A DNA stretch of 27,176 nucleotides from an uncultured Holdemanella sp. (GTDB lineage Bacteria; Bacillota_I; Bacilli_A; Erysipelotrichales; Erysipelotrichaceae): positions 1-27,176 of the forward strand of contig CAAEDN010000090.1 in the NCBI GenBank assembly GCA_900754615.1, in the 5' to 3' direction. Shown here one piece after another: positions 1 through 7,553 of the stretch (position 1 is the first letter of the stretch; each line of letters begins with the position of its first letter). Below the pieces are notes generated by a model, which did not search any database, was not told where the DNA came from, and was given only the letters and a program-made list of their open reading frames with translations. Both the position numbers and the translations under genes were made by a program.

Positions 1-76
1 CGAACTCAGAAGTTAAGCACTTTCACGGCGACAATAGTTGGGCTTGCCCCTGCGAAGATAGCTAGCTGCCGGGTCC
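1..76 (+). rRNA. rrf: 5S ribosomal RNA, 3' part (5' end outside window)
   Basis: The first bases read CGAACTCAGAAGTTAAG, the highly conserved 5S rRNA loop B/helix III segment. They continue through the conserved helix IV/V region and end in GCTGCCGGGTCC, as expected for the 3' end of bacterial 5S. A long T-run follows directly. About 40 bases of the 5' end lie outside the window, so this is the tail of an rRNA operon transcribed toward uvrA. The exact 3' end is uncertain by a few bases. Confidence 0.93.
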
Positions 77-94
77 TTTTTTTTGTCTTTTTTC
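77..94 (+). terminator. Likely terminator of the rRNA operon
   Basis: Eight T's directly follow the 5S 3' end, then GTC and a further run of T's. The 5S closing helix may serve as the terminator stem, but its 5' strand is outside the window, so the hairpin cannot be checked. Confidence 0.5.
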
Positions 95-157
95 TTATGA
101 CATAAGTCACTAGATTCATCATACGAATTCATTTCATAAATCATTAACATTTGTTTA

Positions 158-166
158 TGGTATAAT
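158..166 (+). promoter_or_regulatory. Extended -10 promoter for the uvrA operon
   Basis: TGG-TATAAT is a perfect -10 hexamer with an extended TGn element, 22 bases before the uvrA start. No good -35 lies at 17 bases, which is common for extended -10 promoters. It would drive uvrA-hprK-lgt/ppaX-trxB. Confidence 0.55.
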
Positions 167-188
167 ATCTACCATAAGGAGGTTTATT

Positions 189-3038
189 ATGGACCAAAAG
201 TATATTACAATACAAGGCGCTCGTGAAAACAACCTTAAAAATGTTAGTTTAAAAATTCCTAAAGATAAATTAATAATTATGACTGGAGTTTCCGGAAGTG
301 GTAAAACTTCTTTAGCTTTCGATACCATATATGCAGAAGGACAACGTCGTTATATGGAATCTTTATCTGCATATGCAAGACAGTTTCTTGGAAACAGTGA
401 AAAGCCTGATGTTGACCAAATAGATGGTTTGTCGCCAGCTATTGCGATAGATCAAAAAACAACCTCAAATAATCCACGATCTACAGTTGGTACTGTTACG
501 GAAATTTATGATTATTTACGTTTATTATATGCTCGTATAGGTGTCCCTTATTGTCCTGATCACCATATTCCAATTACTGGTAATACAATCAAAGAAATGA
601 TTAATAAAATCATGGAATTACCAGATAAGACAAGATGTACAATCCTTAGTCCCGTTGTACAAGGAAAGAAGGGTACTCATAAAGATCTATTTGAAAAACT
701 AATGAAAGAAGGATATATACGTGTTCGTGTGGATGGAGAAATCAAATATCTTGAGGAATTAGACAAGTTAGATAAAAATAAAAAGCATTCTATTGATGTA
801 GTAATTGACCGAATTGTAAAGAGTGATGATCGATCTCGTTTTCATGATTCTTTAGAAACAGCATTAAAGTTGAGTGATGGTTTAGCCATTCTATTAACGA
901 ATGAATCTGAAACATTATTTTCAAGTAACTATGCTTGTAAAATTTGTGGGTTTTCAGTCCCTAAACTTGAACCTAAACTATTTTCTTTTAATGCTCCTTT
1001 TGGAGCTTGTCCTGAATGTAAAGGTTTAGGTATTACACAAAAAGTTGATTTATCCTTACTGATTCCTGATTCAACAAAATCTATTGCTCAAGGTGGTATT
1101 CATTATTATAAAAATATAGTCAATACAGAAAATTTAGAATGGCAAAGAATTCACGCGTTGATTAAATATTATGAAATTGATATGGATACGCCTATCAAAG
1201 ATTTACCTAAGAAAAAACTTAATTATCTATTATATGGATCTGATGTACCTATTGCATATCAATTGAATTCTAGATCTGGCACTGTTTCTACAAAGCTAGA
1301 ATATATTGAAGGAGTTTGTCCAATGATAGAAAGAAGATACATGGAAACTACTTCAACTATGTCTCGTGAATGGTATGGATCATTTTTATCAGATGCACAA
1401 TGCCCTAAATGTCATGGTTCTCGTTTAAATAAACAAGCTTTATCAGTACTTGTCGGTGGAAAAAACATTTATGAATGGACACAAATGAGTATTAGCGAAG
1501 CTATTGATTTTATGGATCAACTAGAATTAACTCCGACCCAAGCGAAGATTGCAGAATTGGTTGTTAAGGAAATTAAAAACAGATTATCTTTCTTAAATCA
1601 CGTTGGACTAAGTTATTTAACACTAGATCGTTTAGCCTCAACATTATCTGGAGGCGAAGCCCAACGTATTCGTTTAGCAACACAAATAGGATCGCGTTTA
1701 ACAGGAGTTATGTATGTTCTAGATGAGCCAAGTATTGGTTTACATCAAAGGGATAATGATCGATTGATTGGCGCATTAAAAGAAATGCGTGATTTAGGAA
1801 ATACATTAATTGTAGTTGAACATGATGAAGATACAATGCGAGCTAGTGATTATATTGTCGATGTTGGACCTGGAGCAGGTGTTCATGGCGGGCAGATAGT
1901 TGCGGCTGGTACACCAGAAGAAATTATGAAAAATGAGAATTCGATAACAGGGGCCTATTTAAGTGGACGTAAAAAGATTGATGTACCATCAACACGTCGT
2001 AAGGGAAATGGTAAAAAGTTAAAAATCGTCAAAGCAAGTCAAAATAATTTAAAAAATGTAAATGTGACCTTCAAATTAGGGACGTTTACGGTTGTTACAG
2101 GGGTTTCTGGAAGTGGAAAATCTTCTTTAGTTACGGAAGTGTTAACGCATGGAATACAACATGCGTTAGGCCGTTTAAGAATCAAACCTGGAGCCTGTAA
2201 AGAGATTCAGGGAATAGAAAATATAGATAAAATTGTAGAGATTGGACAAGATCCAATTGGTAGAACTCCTCGTTCAAATCCTGCAACTTATACAGGTGTT
2301 TTTGATGATATCCGTGATTTATTTGCGCAGACAAAAGAGGCAAAAATGCTTGGATATGATAAAGGACGTTTTTCTTTTAATGTCAAAGGTGGACGTTGTG
2401 AAGCTTGTCAAGGCGATGGTATTTTACGTATTTCTATGCATTTTTTGCCTGACGTTTATGTTCCTTGTGATCAATGTCAAGGAAAACGTTATAACGAAGA
2501 AACATTACAGGTTCACTACAAAGGAAAAACAATTGCGGATGTATTGGATATGACGGTGGAAGAAGCACTTGATTTCTTTAGTAATGTTTCAAAAATTAAG
2601 CATAAACTACAAACCCTAAATGATGTTGGCCTATCTTATATAAAGTTAGGACAAAGTGCTACAACATTATCTGGAGGGGAAGCACAGCGTGTGAAGCTTG
2701 CGAGTGAATTGCAAAAGAAGGCTACAGGTAAAACAATATTTGTACTAGATGAACCTACAACAGGATTACATAGTGATGATGTAAAAAAATTAATTGAAGT
2801 ACTCCAACGTCTTGTAGAACATGGAGATACAGTATTAGTAATTGAACACAATTTAGATGTCATTAAATGTGCAGATCAAATTGTGGATATGGGCCCAGAA
2901 GGTGGGCAAGGAGGAGGTACAGTGATTTGTACGGGTACTCCAGAGAAAGTGGCAGAATGTAAAGAAAGCTATACAGGCCAGTATTTAAAGCCATTATTAG
3001 AAAAAGGAGAAAACCATGGCAAAAGTAATTGTTCGTGA
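189..3038 (+). CDS. uvrA: Excinuclease ABC subunit A (UvrA)
   Basis: UvrA is the ATP-dependent DNA damage sensor of nucleotide excision repair; it works with UvrB in the cytoplasm. The 949 residues match the family's usual length. Both ABC modules are visible: Walker A GVSGSGKT near residues 33-41 and GVSGSGKS near 638-646, with signature LSGGEAQR near 487 and again near 828. The zinc-binding CxxC pairs are present: CKIC/CPEC near 249-277 and CEAC/CDQC near 737-760. The start follows AAGGAGG (176-182) at good spacing. It is the first gene of a compact operon: its last 23 bases overlap the hprK start. uvrB, often adjacent in Firmicutes, is not in the window. Identification is secure. Confidence 0.98.
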   Translation: MDQKYITIQGARENNLKNVSLKIPKDKLIIMTGVSGSGKTSLAFDTIYAEGQRRYMESLSAYARQFLGNSEKPDVDQIDGLSPAIAIDQKTTSNNPRSTVGTVTEIYDYLRLLYARIGVPYCPDHHIPITGNTIKEMINKIMELPDKTRCTILSPVVQGKKGTHKDLFEKLMKEGYIRVRVDGEIKYLEELDKLDKNKKHSIDVVIDRIVKSDDRSRFHDSLETALKLSDGLAILLTNESETLFSSNYACKICGFSVPKLEPKLFSFNAPFGACPECKGLGITQKVDLSLLIPDSTKSIAQGGIHYYKNIVNTENLEWQRIHALIKYYEIDMDTPIKDLPKKKLNYLLYGSDVPIAYQLNSRSGTVSTKLEYIEGVCPMIERRYMETTSTMSREWYGSFLSDAQCPKCHGSRLNKQALSVLVGGKNIYEWTQMSISEAIDFMDQLELTPTQAKIAELVVKEIKNRLSFLNHVGLSYLTLDRLASTLSGGEAQRIRLATQIGSRLTGVMYVLDEPSIGLHQRDNDRLIGALKEMRDLGNTLIVVEHDEDTMRASDYIVDVGPGAGVHGGQIVAAGTPEEIMKNENSITGAYLSGRKKIDVPSTRRKGNGKKLKIVKASQNNLKNVNVTFKLGTFTVVTGVSGSGKSSLVTEVLTHGIQHALGRLRIKPGACKEIQGIENIDKIVEIGQDPIGRTPRSNPATYTGVFDDIRDLFAQTKEAKMLGYDKGRFSFNVKGGRCEACQGDGILRISMHFLPDVYVPCDQCQGKRYNEETLQVHYKGKTIADVLDMTVEEALDFFSNVSKIKHKLQTLNDVGLSYIKLGQSATTLSGGEAQRVKLASELQKKATGKTIFVLDEPTTGLHSDDVKKLIEVLQRLVEHGDTVLVIEHNLDVIKCADQIVDMGPEGGQGGGTVICTGTPEKVAECKESYTGQYLKPLLEKGENHGKSNCS

Positions 3039-3975
3039 TTTAGCAAAAAAATTCATGTGGACTATTGTTTGTGGAGATTCAACTTCCTTAAACAGGCCAT
3101 TGACTTTAGCGGATACAAATCGACCGGGTCTAGAATTGGCCGGGTATTTTCCAGATACACAGACGAAACGACTTGTAGTACTTGGAGACAAAGAAATTGG
3201 ATATATTGAAGAACAAATGGATGAAATTTCACAGCGTCGTTCATTTGAATTCTTAACAGGAGAAAAAACACCTTGCATTGTGATTGCACATGGACATGAG
3301 TGTCCTTCTATTTTGAAAGAAATTGCACAACGCAAGAATTTTCCTGTGTTTAAGACAGAACATCAAACATCGCATGCGATTGTTAGCATTACCAACTATT
3401 TAGACGAATGTTTAGCAGAATCTGTGATTATTCATGGAGAATTAGTGCGTGTATTTGGCGTTGGAGTATTAATTACCGGTAAGAGCGGTATGGGTAAAAG
3501 TGAAATTGCACTGGAATTGATTAAACGTGGTCATCAGCTTGTGGGAGACGATCGTATTGATTGCTACAAAATACACGATGAACTCGTTGGTAGAACAACA
3601 CCTATGTTAGAAGGTTTTATGGAGCTAAGAGGAGTAGGAATTATTAATATTTCTCGTATGTATGGAGTCGGTGCTATTGCTCATGAAACACAAATTGAAT
3701 TTCAAATTGACTTAGAACCATTTAATGACTCATATGAATATGATCGAGTTGGAATAGAAGAAAAAGAATATAACGAAATATTAGGAGTCAAAATATTAAA
3801 GATGACGATACCGGTTTCTCAAGGACGACCAATGTCGAGTGTAATTGAAACAGCTGTTACGAATTTCTTGTTGTTGAAAGATGGATTAGATTCAGCTAAG
3901 GAATTTGAAGAACGTGTTTTATCACAGATATCTGAGAATAAGGAGGAAGAAGTGGATGCATCTATTTCCAAATAG
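3016..3975 (+). CDS. hprK: HPr kinase/phosphorylase
   Basis: HprK phosphorylates HPr of the phosphotransferase system on a serine. It also removes that phosphate by phosphorolysis, releasing pyrophosphate, so it is the central sensor of carbon catabolite repression in Firmicutes. The 319 residues match family length. Visible hallmarks are the catalytic His in IIHGELVRVFG (about residue 140), Walker A GKSGMGKS near 155-162, the acidic LVGDDRID stretch, the HprK signature ELRGVGIINI, and the C-terminal IPVSQGRPMSSVIE region. The start lies inside the end of uvrA after AAAAAGGAGAAA. The gene runs into lgt/ppaX (20-base overlap), so the three are probably translationally coupled. The PpaX-like domain downstream fits its need for pyrophosphate removal. 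Confidence 0.97.
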   Translation: MAKVIVRDLAKKFMWTIVCGDSTSLNRPLTLADTNRPGLELAGYFPDTQTKRLVVLGDKEIGYIEEQMDEISQRRSFEFLTGEKTPCIVIAHGHECPSILKEIAQRKNFPVFKTEHQTSHAIVSITNYLDECLAESVIIHGELVRVFGVGVLITGKSGMGKSEIALELIKRGHQLVGDDRIDCYKIHDELVGRTTPMLEGFMELRGVGIINISRMYGVGAIAHETQIEFQIDLEPFNDSYEYDRVGIEEKEYNEILGVKILKMTIPVSQGRPMSSVIETAVTNFLLLKDGLDSAKEFEERVLSQISENKEEEVDASISK

Positions 3976-5413
3976 TCGTGTTTTTGTTTCTTTTGGATCC
4001 TTACAAATCGCATGGTATGCCGTTTTGATTCTTACGGGTGCCTTATGCGCATATTTATTATGTCAAAGAACAATGAAAAAGTGGAGCTATGCACCTGAAG
4101 TTCTAGATGATTATGTTGTACCTATGTTGTTTATTGGAATTTTAGGGGCTAGACTATGGTATGTTGTTTTTGAGTGGAATTATTATTCACAACACCTTAA
4201 TGAAATTATTGCCATATGGAATGGTGGATTGGCTATCCATGGTGGATTGATTGCCGGCTTTATATTCAGTTTGTTTTATTTCAAAAACAAAAAGATTTCA
4301 TTTCTAAGAATGTTTGATTTAATTATGCCAACGGTATTATTGGCACAAGCCTTTGGACGTTGGGGAAACTTTATGAATCAAGAGGCCTATGGTGGCATTG
4401 TCTCAGAAAGTTTTTTTGCTCATTATCCAGCCTTTATTAAAAATCAAATGTTTATAGATGGTGCATACCGTATGCCTACTTTCTTGTTTGAGAGTGTTTG
4501 TAATTTATTGGGATTTTTGTTTATTACACTTATTTTCCGCAAACATTTTTATAAACGACGTGGAGATTGCGGATTTATGTATATGGTATGGTATGGAATT
4601 ACACGTTTTGTGATTGAAGGAATGCGTACTGATTCGCTAATGGTTTTTGGGCTTCGTACCGCACAACTAGTTTCTATTACTTTAATGGTTATAGGCATTT
4701 TAGGATTAACGGGCATCTTTCATAAGGTGTTTCACTGGAAAAAGAAGCCAGTTGTATTATTTGATTTAGATGGGACATTGATTGATTCTCAAAAATTAGT
4801 TTTTGAGACATTTAAGCGAGTGTTTAAAGAATATAAACCAGATTATGAATTGTCTAATGAAAAATTGTATTCATTTTTTGGCCCCACATTGGAAGTTACT
4901 TTTTCAAGGTATTTCCCAGAAGATCAAGTAGAAAGTATTATTGATCGTTATCAAGTTATTAATAAGCAATTGCATAAGGATCTTTTAGAAGAAATTCCTC
5001 ATGCCAAGGAAATGTTAGAAGGATTGAAATCAACAGGCATACAGTGTGCTGTGGTTTCAAATAAACGTATCGAGGTTGTAAAAAGAGGATTGAAACAAGC
5101 TGGTTTAGACACTTATTTTGAAGTTGTTTTGGGTAAAGAAAATTTACCAGAACCAAAACCGAGTGCATCTGGCTTGATTGAGGCATGTAATTTATTACAT
5201 ACTGGACGTGATGATTGTATTTATATCGGTGATAATGTGGCAGATATTTTGGCTGCTAAAAATATGGCAGCTTATTCAGTTGGATTTAGTGTAGACGAAA
5301 AACAACGTGCTGCTTTAGAAGAAGCACATCCATGCAAAATCATCGATGATTTAATGCAGTTAGTACCATTATGTAAGGAGGATCATGTATGGAGCGACAA
5401 TACGATTTGGTGA
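3956..5413 (+). CDS. Fusion: prolipoprotein diacylglyceryl transferase (Lgt) + HAD pyrophosphatase (PpaX-like)
   Basis: Residues about 1-260 are an Lgt, a multi-pass membrane enzyme that moves diacylglycerol from phosphatidylglycerol to lipoprotein cysteines. Visible are AIHGGLIAGF near 95, GRWGNFMNQE near 133 and the late RFVIEGMRTD. Residues about 265-485 are a complete HAD phosphatase domain: DLDGTLID with Asp270/Asp272, SNKR, PKPSASG and GDNVADI near 426. The two parts share one uninterrupted frame joined by a short basic linker. In Bacillus subtilis hprK, lgt and ppaX are adjacent separate genes, and PpaX hydrolyses the pyrophosphate made by HprK; the domain order here matches that gene order. 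ATG 3956 is chosen because AAGGAGG lies 9 bases upstream; an in-frame upstream extension adds only non-family sequence. PpaX-type substrate specificity is inferred from context. Confidence 0.9.
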   Translation: MHLFPNSRVFVSFGSLQIAWYAVLILTGALCAYLLCQRTMKKWSYAPEVLDDYVVPMLFIGILGARLWYVVFEWNYYSQHLNEIIAIWNGGLAIHGGLIAGFIFSLFYFKNKKISFLRMFDLIMPTVLLAQAFGRWGNFMNQEAYGGIVSESFFAHYPAFIKNQMFIDGAYRMPTFLFESVCNLLGFLFITLIFRKHFYKRRGDCGFMYMVWYGITRFVIEGMRTDSLMVFGLRTAQLVSITLMVIGILGLTGIFHKVFHWKKKPVVLFDLDGTLIDSQKLVFETFKRVFKEYKPDYELSNEKLYSFFGPTLEVTFSRYFPEDQVESIIDRYQVINKQLHKDLLEEIPHAKEMLEGLKSTGIQCAVVSNKRIEVVKRGLKQAGLDTYFEVVLGKENLPEPKPSASGLIEACNLLHTGRDDCIYIGDNVADILAAKNMAAYSVGFSVDEKQRAALEEAHPCKIIDDLMQLVPLCKEDHVWSDNTIW

Positions 5414-6303
5414 TTATAGGAGCTGGTCCAGCCGGCCTAAGTGCGGCATTATACGGTTCAAGAGCGGGACTGAAGACTTTAATTTTAGAAAATGGAGCAC
5501 CCGGCGGAAAATTAATTAAAACAAATCAAATCAGCAATTATCCTGGTGTTAAAACAATTGAGGGCACACAACTTGCGATGGATATGTTCGAGCAGGCAAC
5601 ATCATTTCATGCTGAATATGCATATGGAGAAGTAAATAAGATTGATAAAGATAAAAATGTATATCTAAGTGATGGAACATCTGTCCATGGAGAAGCAATT
5701 ATTCTTGCGACAGGAACCAAAGAACGATTATTAAATATTCCTGGAGAAAAGGAAAACTTAGGGCATGGAGTCTCTTTTTGTGCAGTATGTGATGGCGCAT
5801 TTTTTAGGGATAAGGATGTTGTAGTGATTGGTGGCGGCAATTCAGCCTTAGAAGAGTCTATTTATCTAGCGGGACTTGTTCATAGTGTAACAATTGTGAT
5901 TCGTAGAGATGTTTTTAGAGCAGAAGAACATATTCAAAGACAAATAGAAGAAAATTCTAAAATACATATAATTAAAAAACATATTCCTACACAGATTTTA
6001 AGTTCGGAAGGAAAAGTATCTGGAATTGAACTTGAAAATGTGGATACACATGAAAAACAAGTGATTGAATGTTCTGGTATTTTCCCATATGTAGGACAAG
6101 ATCCAAATACAGATTGTGTAGAAGATTTAGGTATTTTAAATGAAAGAGGATATGTAGTTGTAGACAAAGATTGTCAAACAAACGTATCAGGAATTTATGC
6201 TGCAGGAGATGTAGTAGATAAAGAATTACGTCAGGTCGTGACGGCTTGTAACGATGGTGCGATTGCGGCACAGCATGCATTTCATAAAATCAAAGGCATT
6301 TAA
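5389..6303 (+). CDS. trxB: Thioredoxin-disulfide reductase (TrxB)
   Basis: TrxB is a cytoplasmic flavoprotein that passes electrons from NADPH to thioredoxin. It has 304 residues, typical of low-molecular-weight bacterial TrxB. Seen in order are the FAD motif GAGPAGLSAALYGSRAGL at the N-terminus, the redox pair CAVC at about 131-134 in the usual SFCAVCDGAFF context, the NADPH-binding GGGNSALEE motif, and the C-terminal FAD-contact segment GIYAAGDVVDKELRQV. The start follows AAGGAGG by 7 bases and lies inside the end of the lgt/ppaX frame (25-base overlap), so it is the last gene of the operon. The partner thioredoxin may be the trxA at 16339. No clear terminator was seen after it. Confidence 0.96.
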   Translation: MERQYDLVIIGAGPAGLSAALYGSRAGLKTLILENGAPGGKLIKTNQISNYPGVKTIEGTQLAMDMFEQATSFHAEYAYGEVNKIDKDKNVYLSDGTSVHGEAIILATGTKERLLNIPGEKENLGHGVSFCAVCDGAFFRDKDVVVIGGGNSALEESIYLAGLVHSVTIVIRRDVFRAEEHIQRQIEENSKIHIIKKHIPTQILSSEGKVSGIELENVDTHEKQVIECSGIFPYVGQDPNTDCVEDLGILNERGYVVVDKDCQTNVSGIYAAGDVVDKELRQVVTACNDGAIAAQHAFHKIKGI

Positions 6304-6324
6304 ATGAAACGGCTTACATAATGC

Positions 6325-6360
6325 TTGAATTCAATAACTAAAAGTGATTTAATTAAATCA
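6325..6360 (+). promoter_or_regulatory. Promoter and overlapping 16-bp palindrome before the PocR gene
   Basis: TTGAAT (6325-6330), a 17-base spacer and TTTAAT (6348-6353) with an extended TGA form a plausible sigma-A promoter about 30 bases before the PocR gene start. The perfect palindrome TGATTTAATTAAATCA (6345-6360) covers the whole -10 element. This is where a repressor operator would sit, although an AT-rich palindrome can also arise by chance. Confidence 0.45.
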
Positions 6361-6385
6361 AGAAAAGGATTTGAGGTGTTATATT

Positions 6386-6877
6386 ATGTTGCCTAAAGAA
6401 GCAATAAAACGAGTGATGGATGCATATCATCAGATTACAGGATTAAGATGCTATTTTGTTCAGGACGAAGCAGAAATTAGTAGTGCAAAAGAAAAGAACT
6501 TCTTTTGTAAATGCTTAAAAACAAGTTCTTCTGCATTGCGTCAATGTGATGAATGTACATTTGAAAATTATACAGGAGCATTAAATTCGAATAAAGTTCA
6601 GAAGTATGCTTGTCATGCTGGACTTGTAAAGTGGAGCGTGCCTGTTTCTATTGAAGATGTGAAAGGTGTCATCGTATCTGAAGGAGTCATCACAAAACAG
6701 CAAGGTTTAGAGGCTGAGAGCTGGGTAAGTCATCTAGCTGAAACGTATAATGTTTCTAGACCGATTTTATTGCATAATTATACGAAAGTAGTTGTAATGA
6801 ATGAGCAGCAGGTAGAAGAAAGTATTCGATTGATGCAAGATTTATTAAAATACTACAAAGCAGTAATCGAAGGGTAA
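6386..6877 (+). CDS. Stand-alone PocR-domain sensory protein
   Basis: The 163-residue protein is essentially one PocR ligand-binding domain. PocR is a PAS-like fold, named from the propanediol regulator PocR, that usually sits in front of a helix-turn-helix or kinase domain. The diagnostic cysteine pattern is present: CKC, then CDEC, then YACHAGLVKWSVPV with its Cys-x-Ala-Gly-Leu. Here no DNA-binding or signalling domain is attached and no membrane segment is seen. ATG 6386 is chosen because GAGGTG lies 7 bases upstream; an in-frame TTG at 6371 would add only five residues. It is monocistronic, with its own promoter and terminator. Ligand and partner are unknown; it may work with a regulator encoded elsewhere. 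Confidence 0.82.
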   Translation: MLPKEAIKRVMDAYHQITGLRCYFVQDEAEISSAKEKNFFCKCLKTSSSALRQCDECTFENYTGALNSNKVQKYACHAGLVKWSVPVSIEDVKGVIVSEGVITKQQGLEAESWVSHLAETYNVSRPILLHNYTKVVVMNEQQVEESIRLMQDLLKYYKAVIEG

Positions 6878-6898
6878 TTCCTTCGATTTTCACTTTTT
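6865..6898 (+). terminator. Intrinsic terminator after the PocR gene
   Basis: AATCGAAGG / CCTTCGATT forms a perfect 9-bp stem with loop GTAATT, overlapping the stop codon region. It is followed by TTTTCACTTTTT, a somewhat broken U-tract. Confidence 0.75.
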
Positions 6899-7034
6899 GC
6901 ATAGAATAAAGGAAAGAAGAAACAAAAAAATAAAATATAAGTAAATGGTTTGCGAATAATAATAATCCTTTTAATGTATTCATATTATATAAAATAATTA
7001 TGATTGTTATATGGAATATGAATCTTTTTTGGTG

Positions 7035-7062
7035 TTGTAGTTGTGTATAAATTTGATATAAT
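7035..7062 (+). promoter_or_regulatory. Promoter of darA
   Basis: TTGTAG (7035-7040), a 16-base spacer and TATAAT (7057-7062) with an extended TGA. The -10 ends 26 bases before the darA start. Confidence 0.6.
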
Positions 7063-7088
7063 AATTTTAGAAAGGTGGGGGAATTACA

Positions 7089-7412
7089 ATGAAACTAATC
7101 CTAGCAATTTTATCAAATGACGATAGTCCAGTGGCAAGTAATGCACTAAATAAAAAAGGTTTTTCTGTTACTAAATTAGCAACAACAGGTGGATTCCTTC
7201 GCGCAGGCAATACAACGTTGATTATTGGTTGTGAAGACGAAAAAGTGGAAGCAGCTATTGATATCATCAAGGAATATTCAAGTAAGCGAACGGAAATTGT
7301 ACCAAGTACAGCTAGTTATGATATCGGACGCTATGCAAGTTTTCCTGTAGAAGTAACGGTTGGTGGAGCAACAATTTTTGTGTTGGATGTAGCTCAATTC
7401 TTAAAAGTTTAG
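7089..7412 (+). CDS. darA: Cyclic-di-AMP receptor DarA/PstA (PII-like, formerly YaaQ)
   Basis: DarA (PstA) is a small trimeric PII-like cytoplasmic protein that binds the second messenger c-di-AMP in Firmicutes; its downstream partner is generally unknown. The 107 residues match family length. The sequence starts MKLILAILSNDDS and carries the highly conserved TTGGFLRAGNTTLIIG segment of the nucleotide-binding region, then the C-terminal strand with VTVGGATIFVLDV. The start follows GGTGGGGGA. The gene stands alone between its own promoter and terminator. In Bacillus it usually lies in the tmk-holB region; here its neighbours are unrelated. Identification is secure at family level. Confidence 0.94.
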   Translation: MKLILAILSNDDSPVASNALNKKGFSVTKLATTGGFLRAGNTTLIIGCEDEKVEAAIDIIKEYSSKRTEIVPSTASYDIGRYASFPVEVTVGGATIFVLDVAQFLKV

Positions 7413-7419
7413 AAAATGC

Positions 7420-7451
7420 AAGGGTGGAAAGTATATTTCTGCCCTTTTCTT
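7420..7451 (+). terminator. Intrinsic terminator after darA
   Basis: AAGGGTGGAAA pairs with TTTCTGCCCTT (two G-U wobbles in an 11-bp stem) around the loop GTATA. TTTTCTTGT follows. Confidence 0.7.
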
Positions 7452-7512
7452 GTCTGTACTAGGAAAAAAAGAAATAAAATTTTTGAATAAAGACCCATTT
7501 GTGGTTTTTTTC

Positions 7513-7521
7513 TGATATGAT
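7513..7521 (+). promoter_or_regulatory. Possible extended -10 for purD-fhs
   Basis: TGA-TATGAT lies 32 bases before the purD start. No convincing -35 hexamer is at the right distance, and no purine riboswitch core was recognised in the 140-base leader. Confidence 0.35.
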
Positions 7522-7553
7522 TGATGAGTAAAGAAAAAGGAGAATAAAACGCA

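Noticed and set aside
2242..2553. Plus-strand reading frame of 103 codons inside uvrA
   Set aside because: It overlaps conserved UvrA coding sequence in another frame, has no ribosome site and encodes no recognisable domain. The same holds for the minus-strand frames within uvrA, hprK, trxB, purD, fhs, pepT and purF.
7413..7553. Purine or tetrahydrofolate riboswitch before purD
   Set aside because: The leader holds the darA terminator and a weak promoter. No conserved riboswitch core was recognised, and little leader remains after the promoter.
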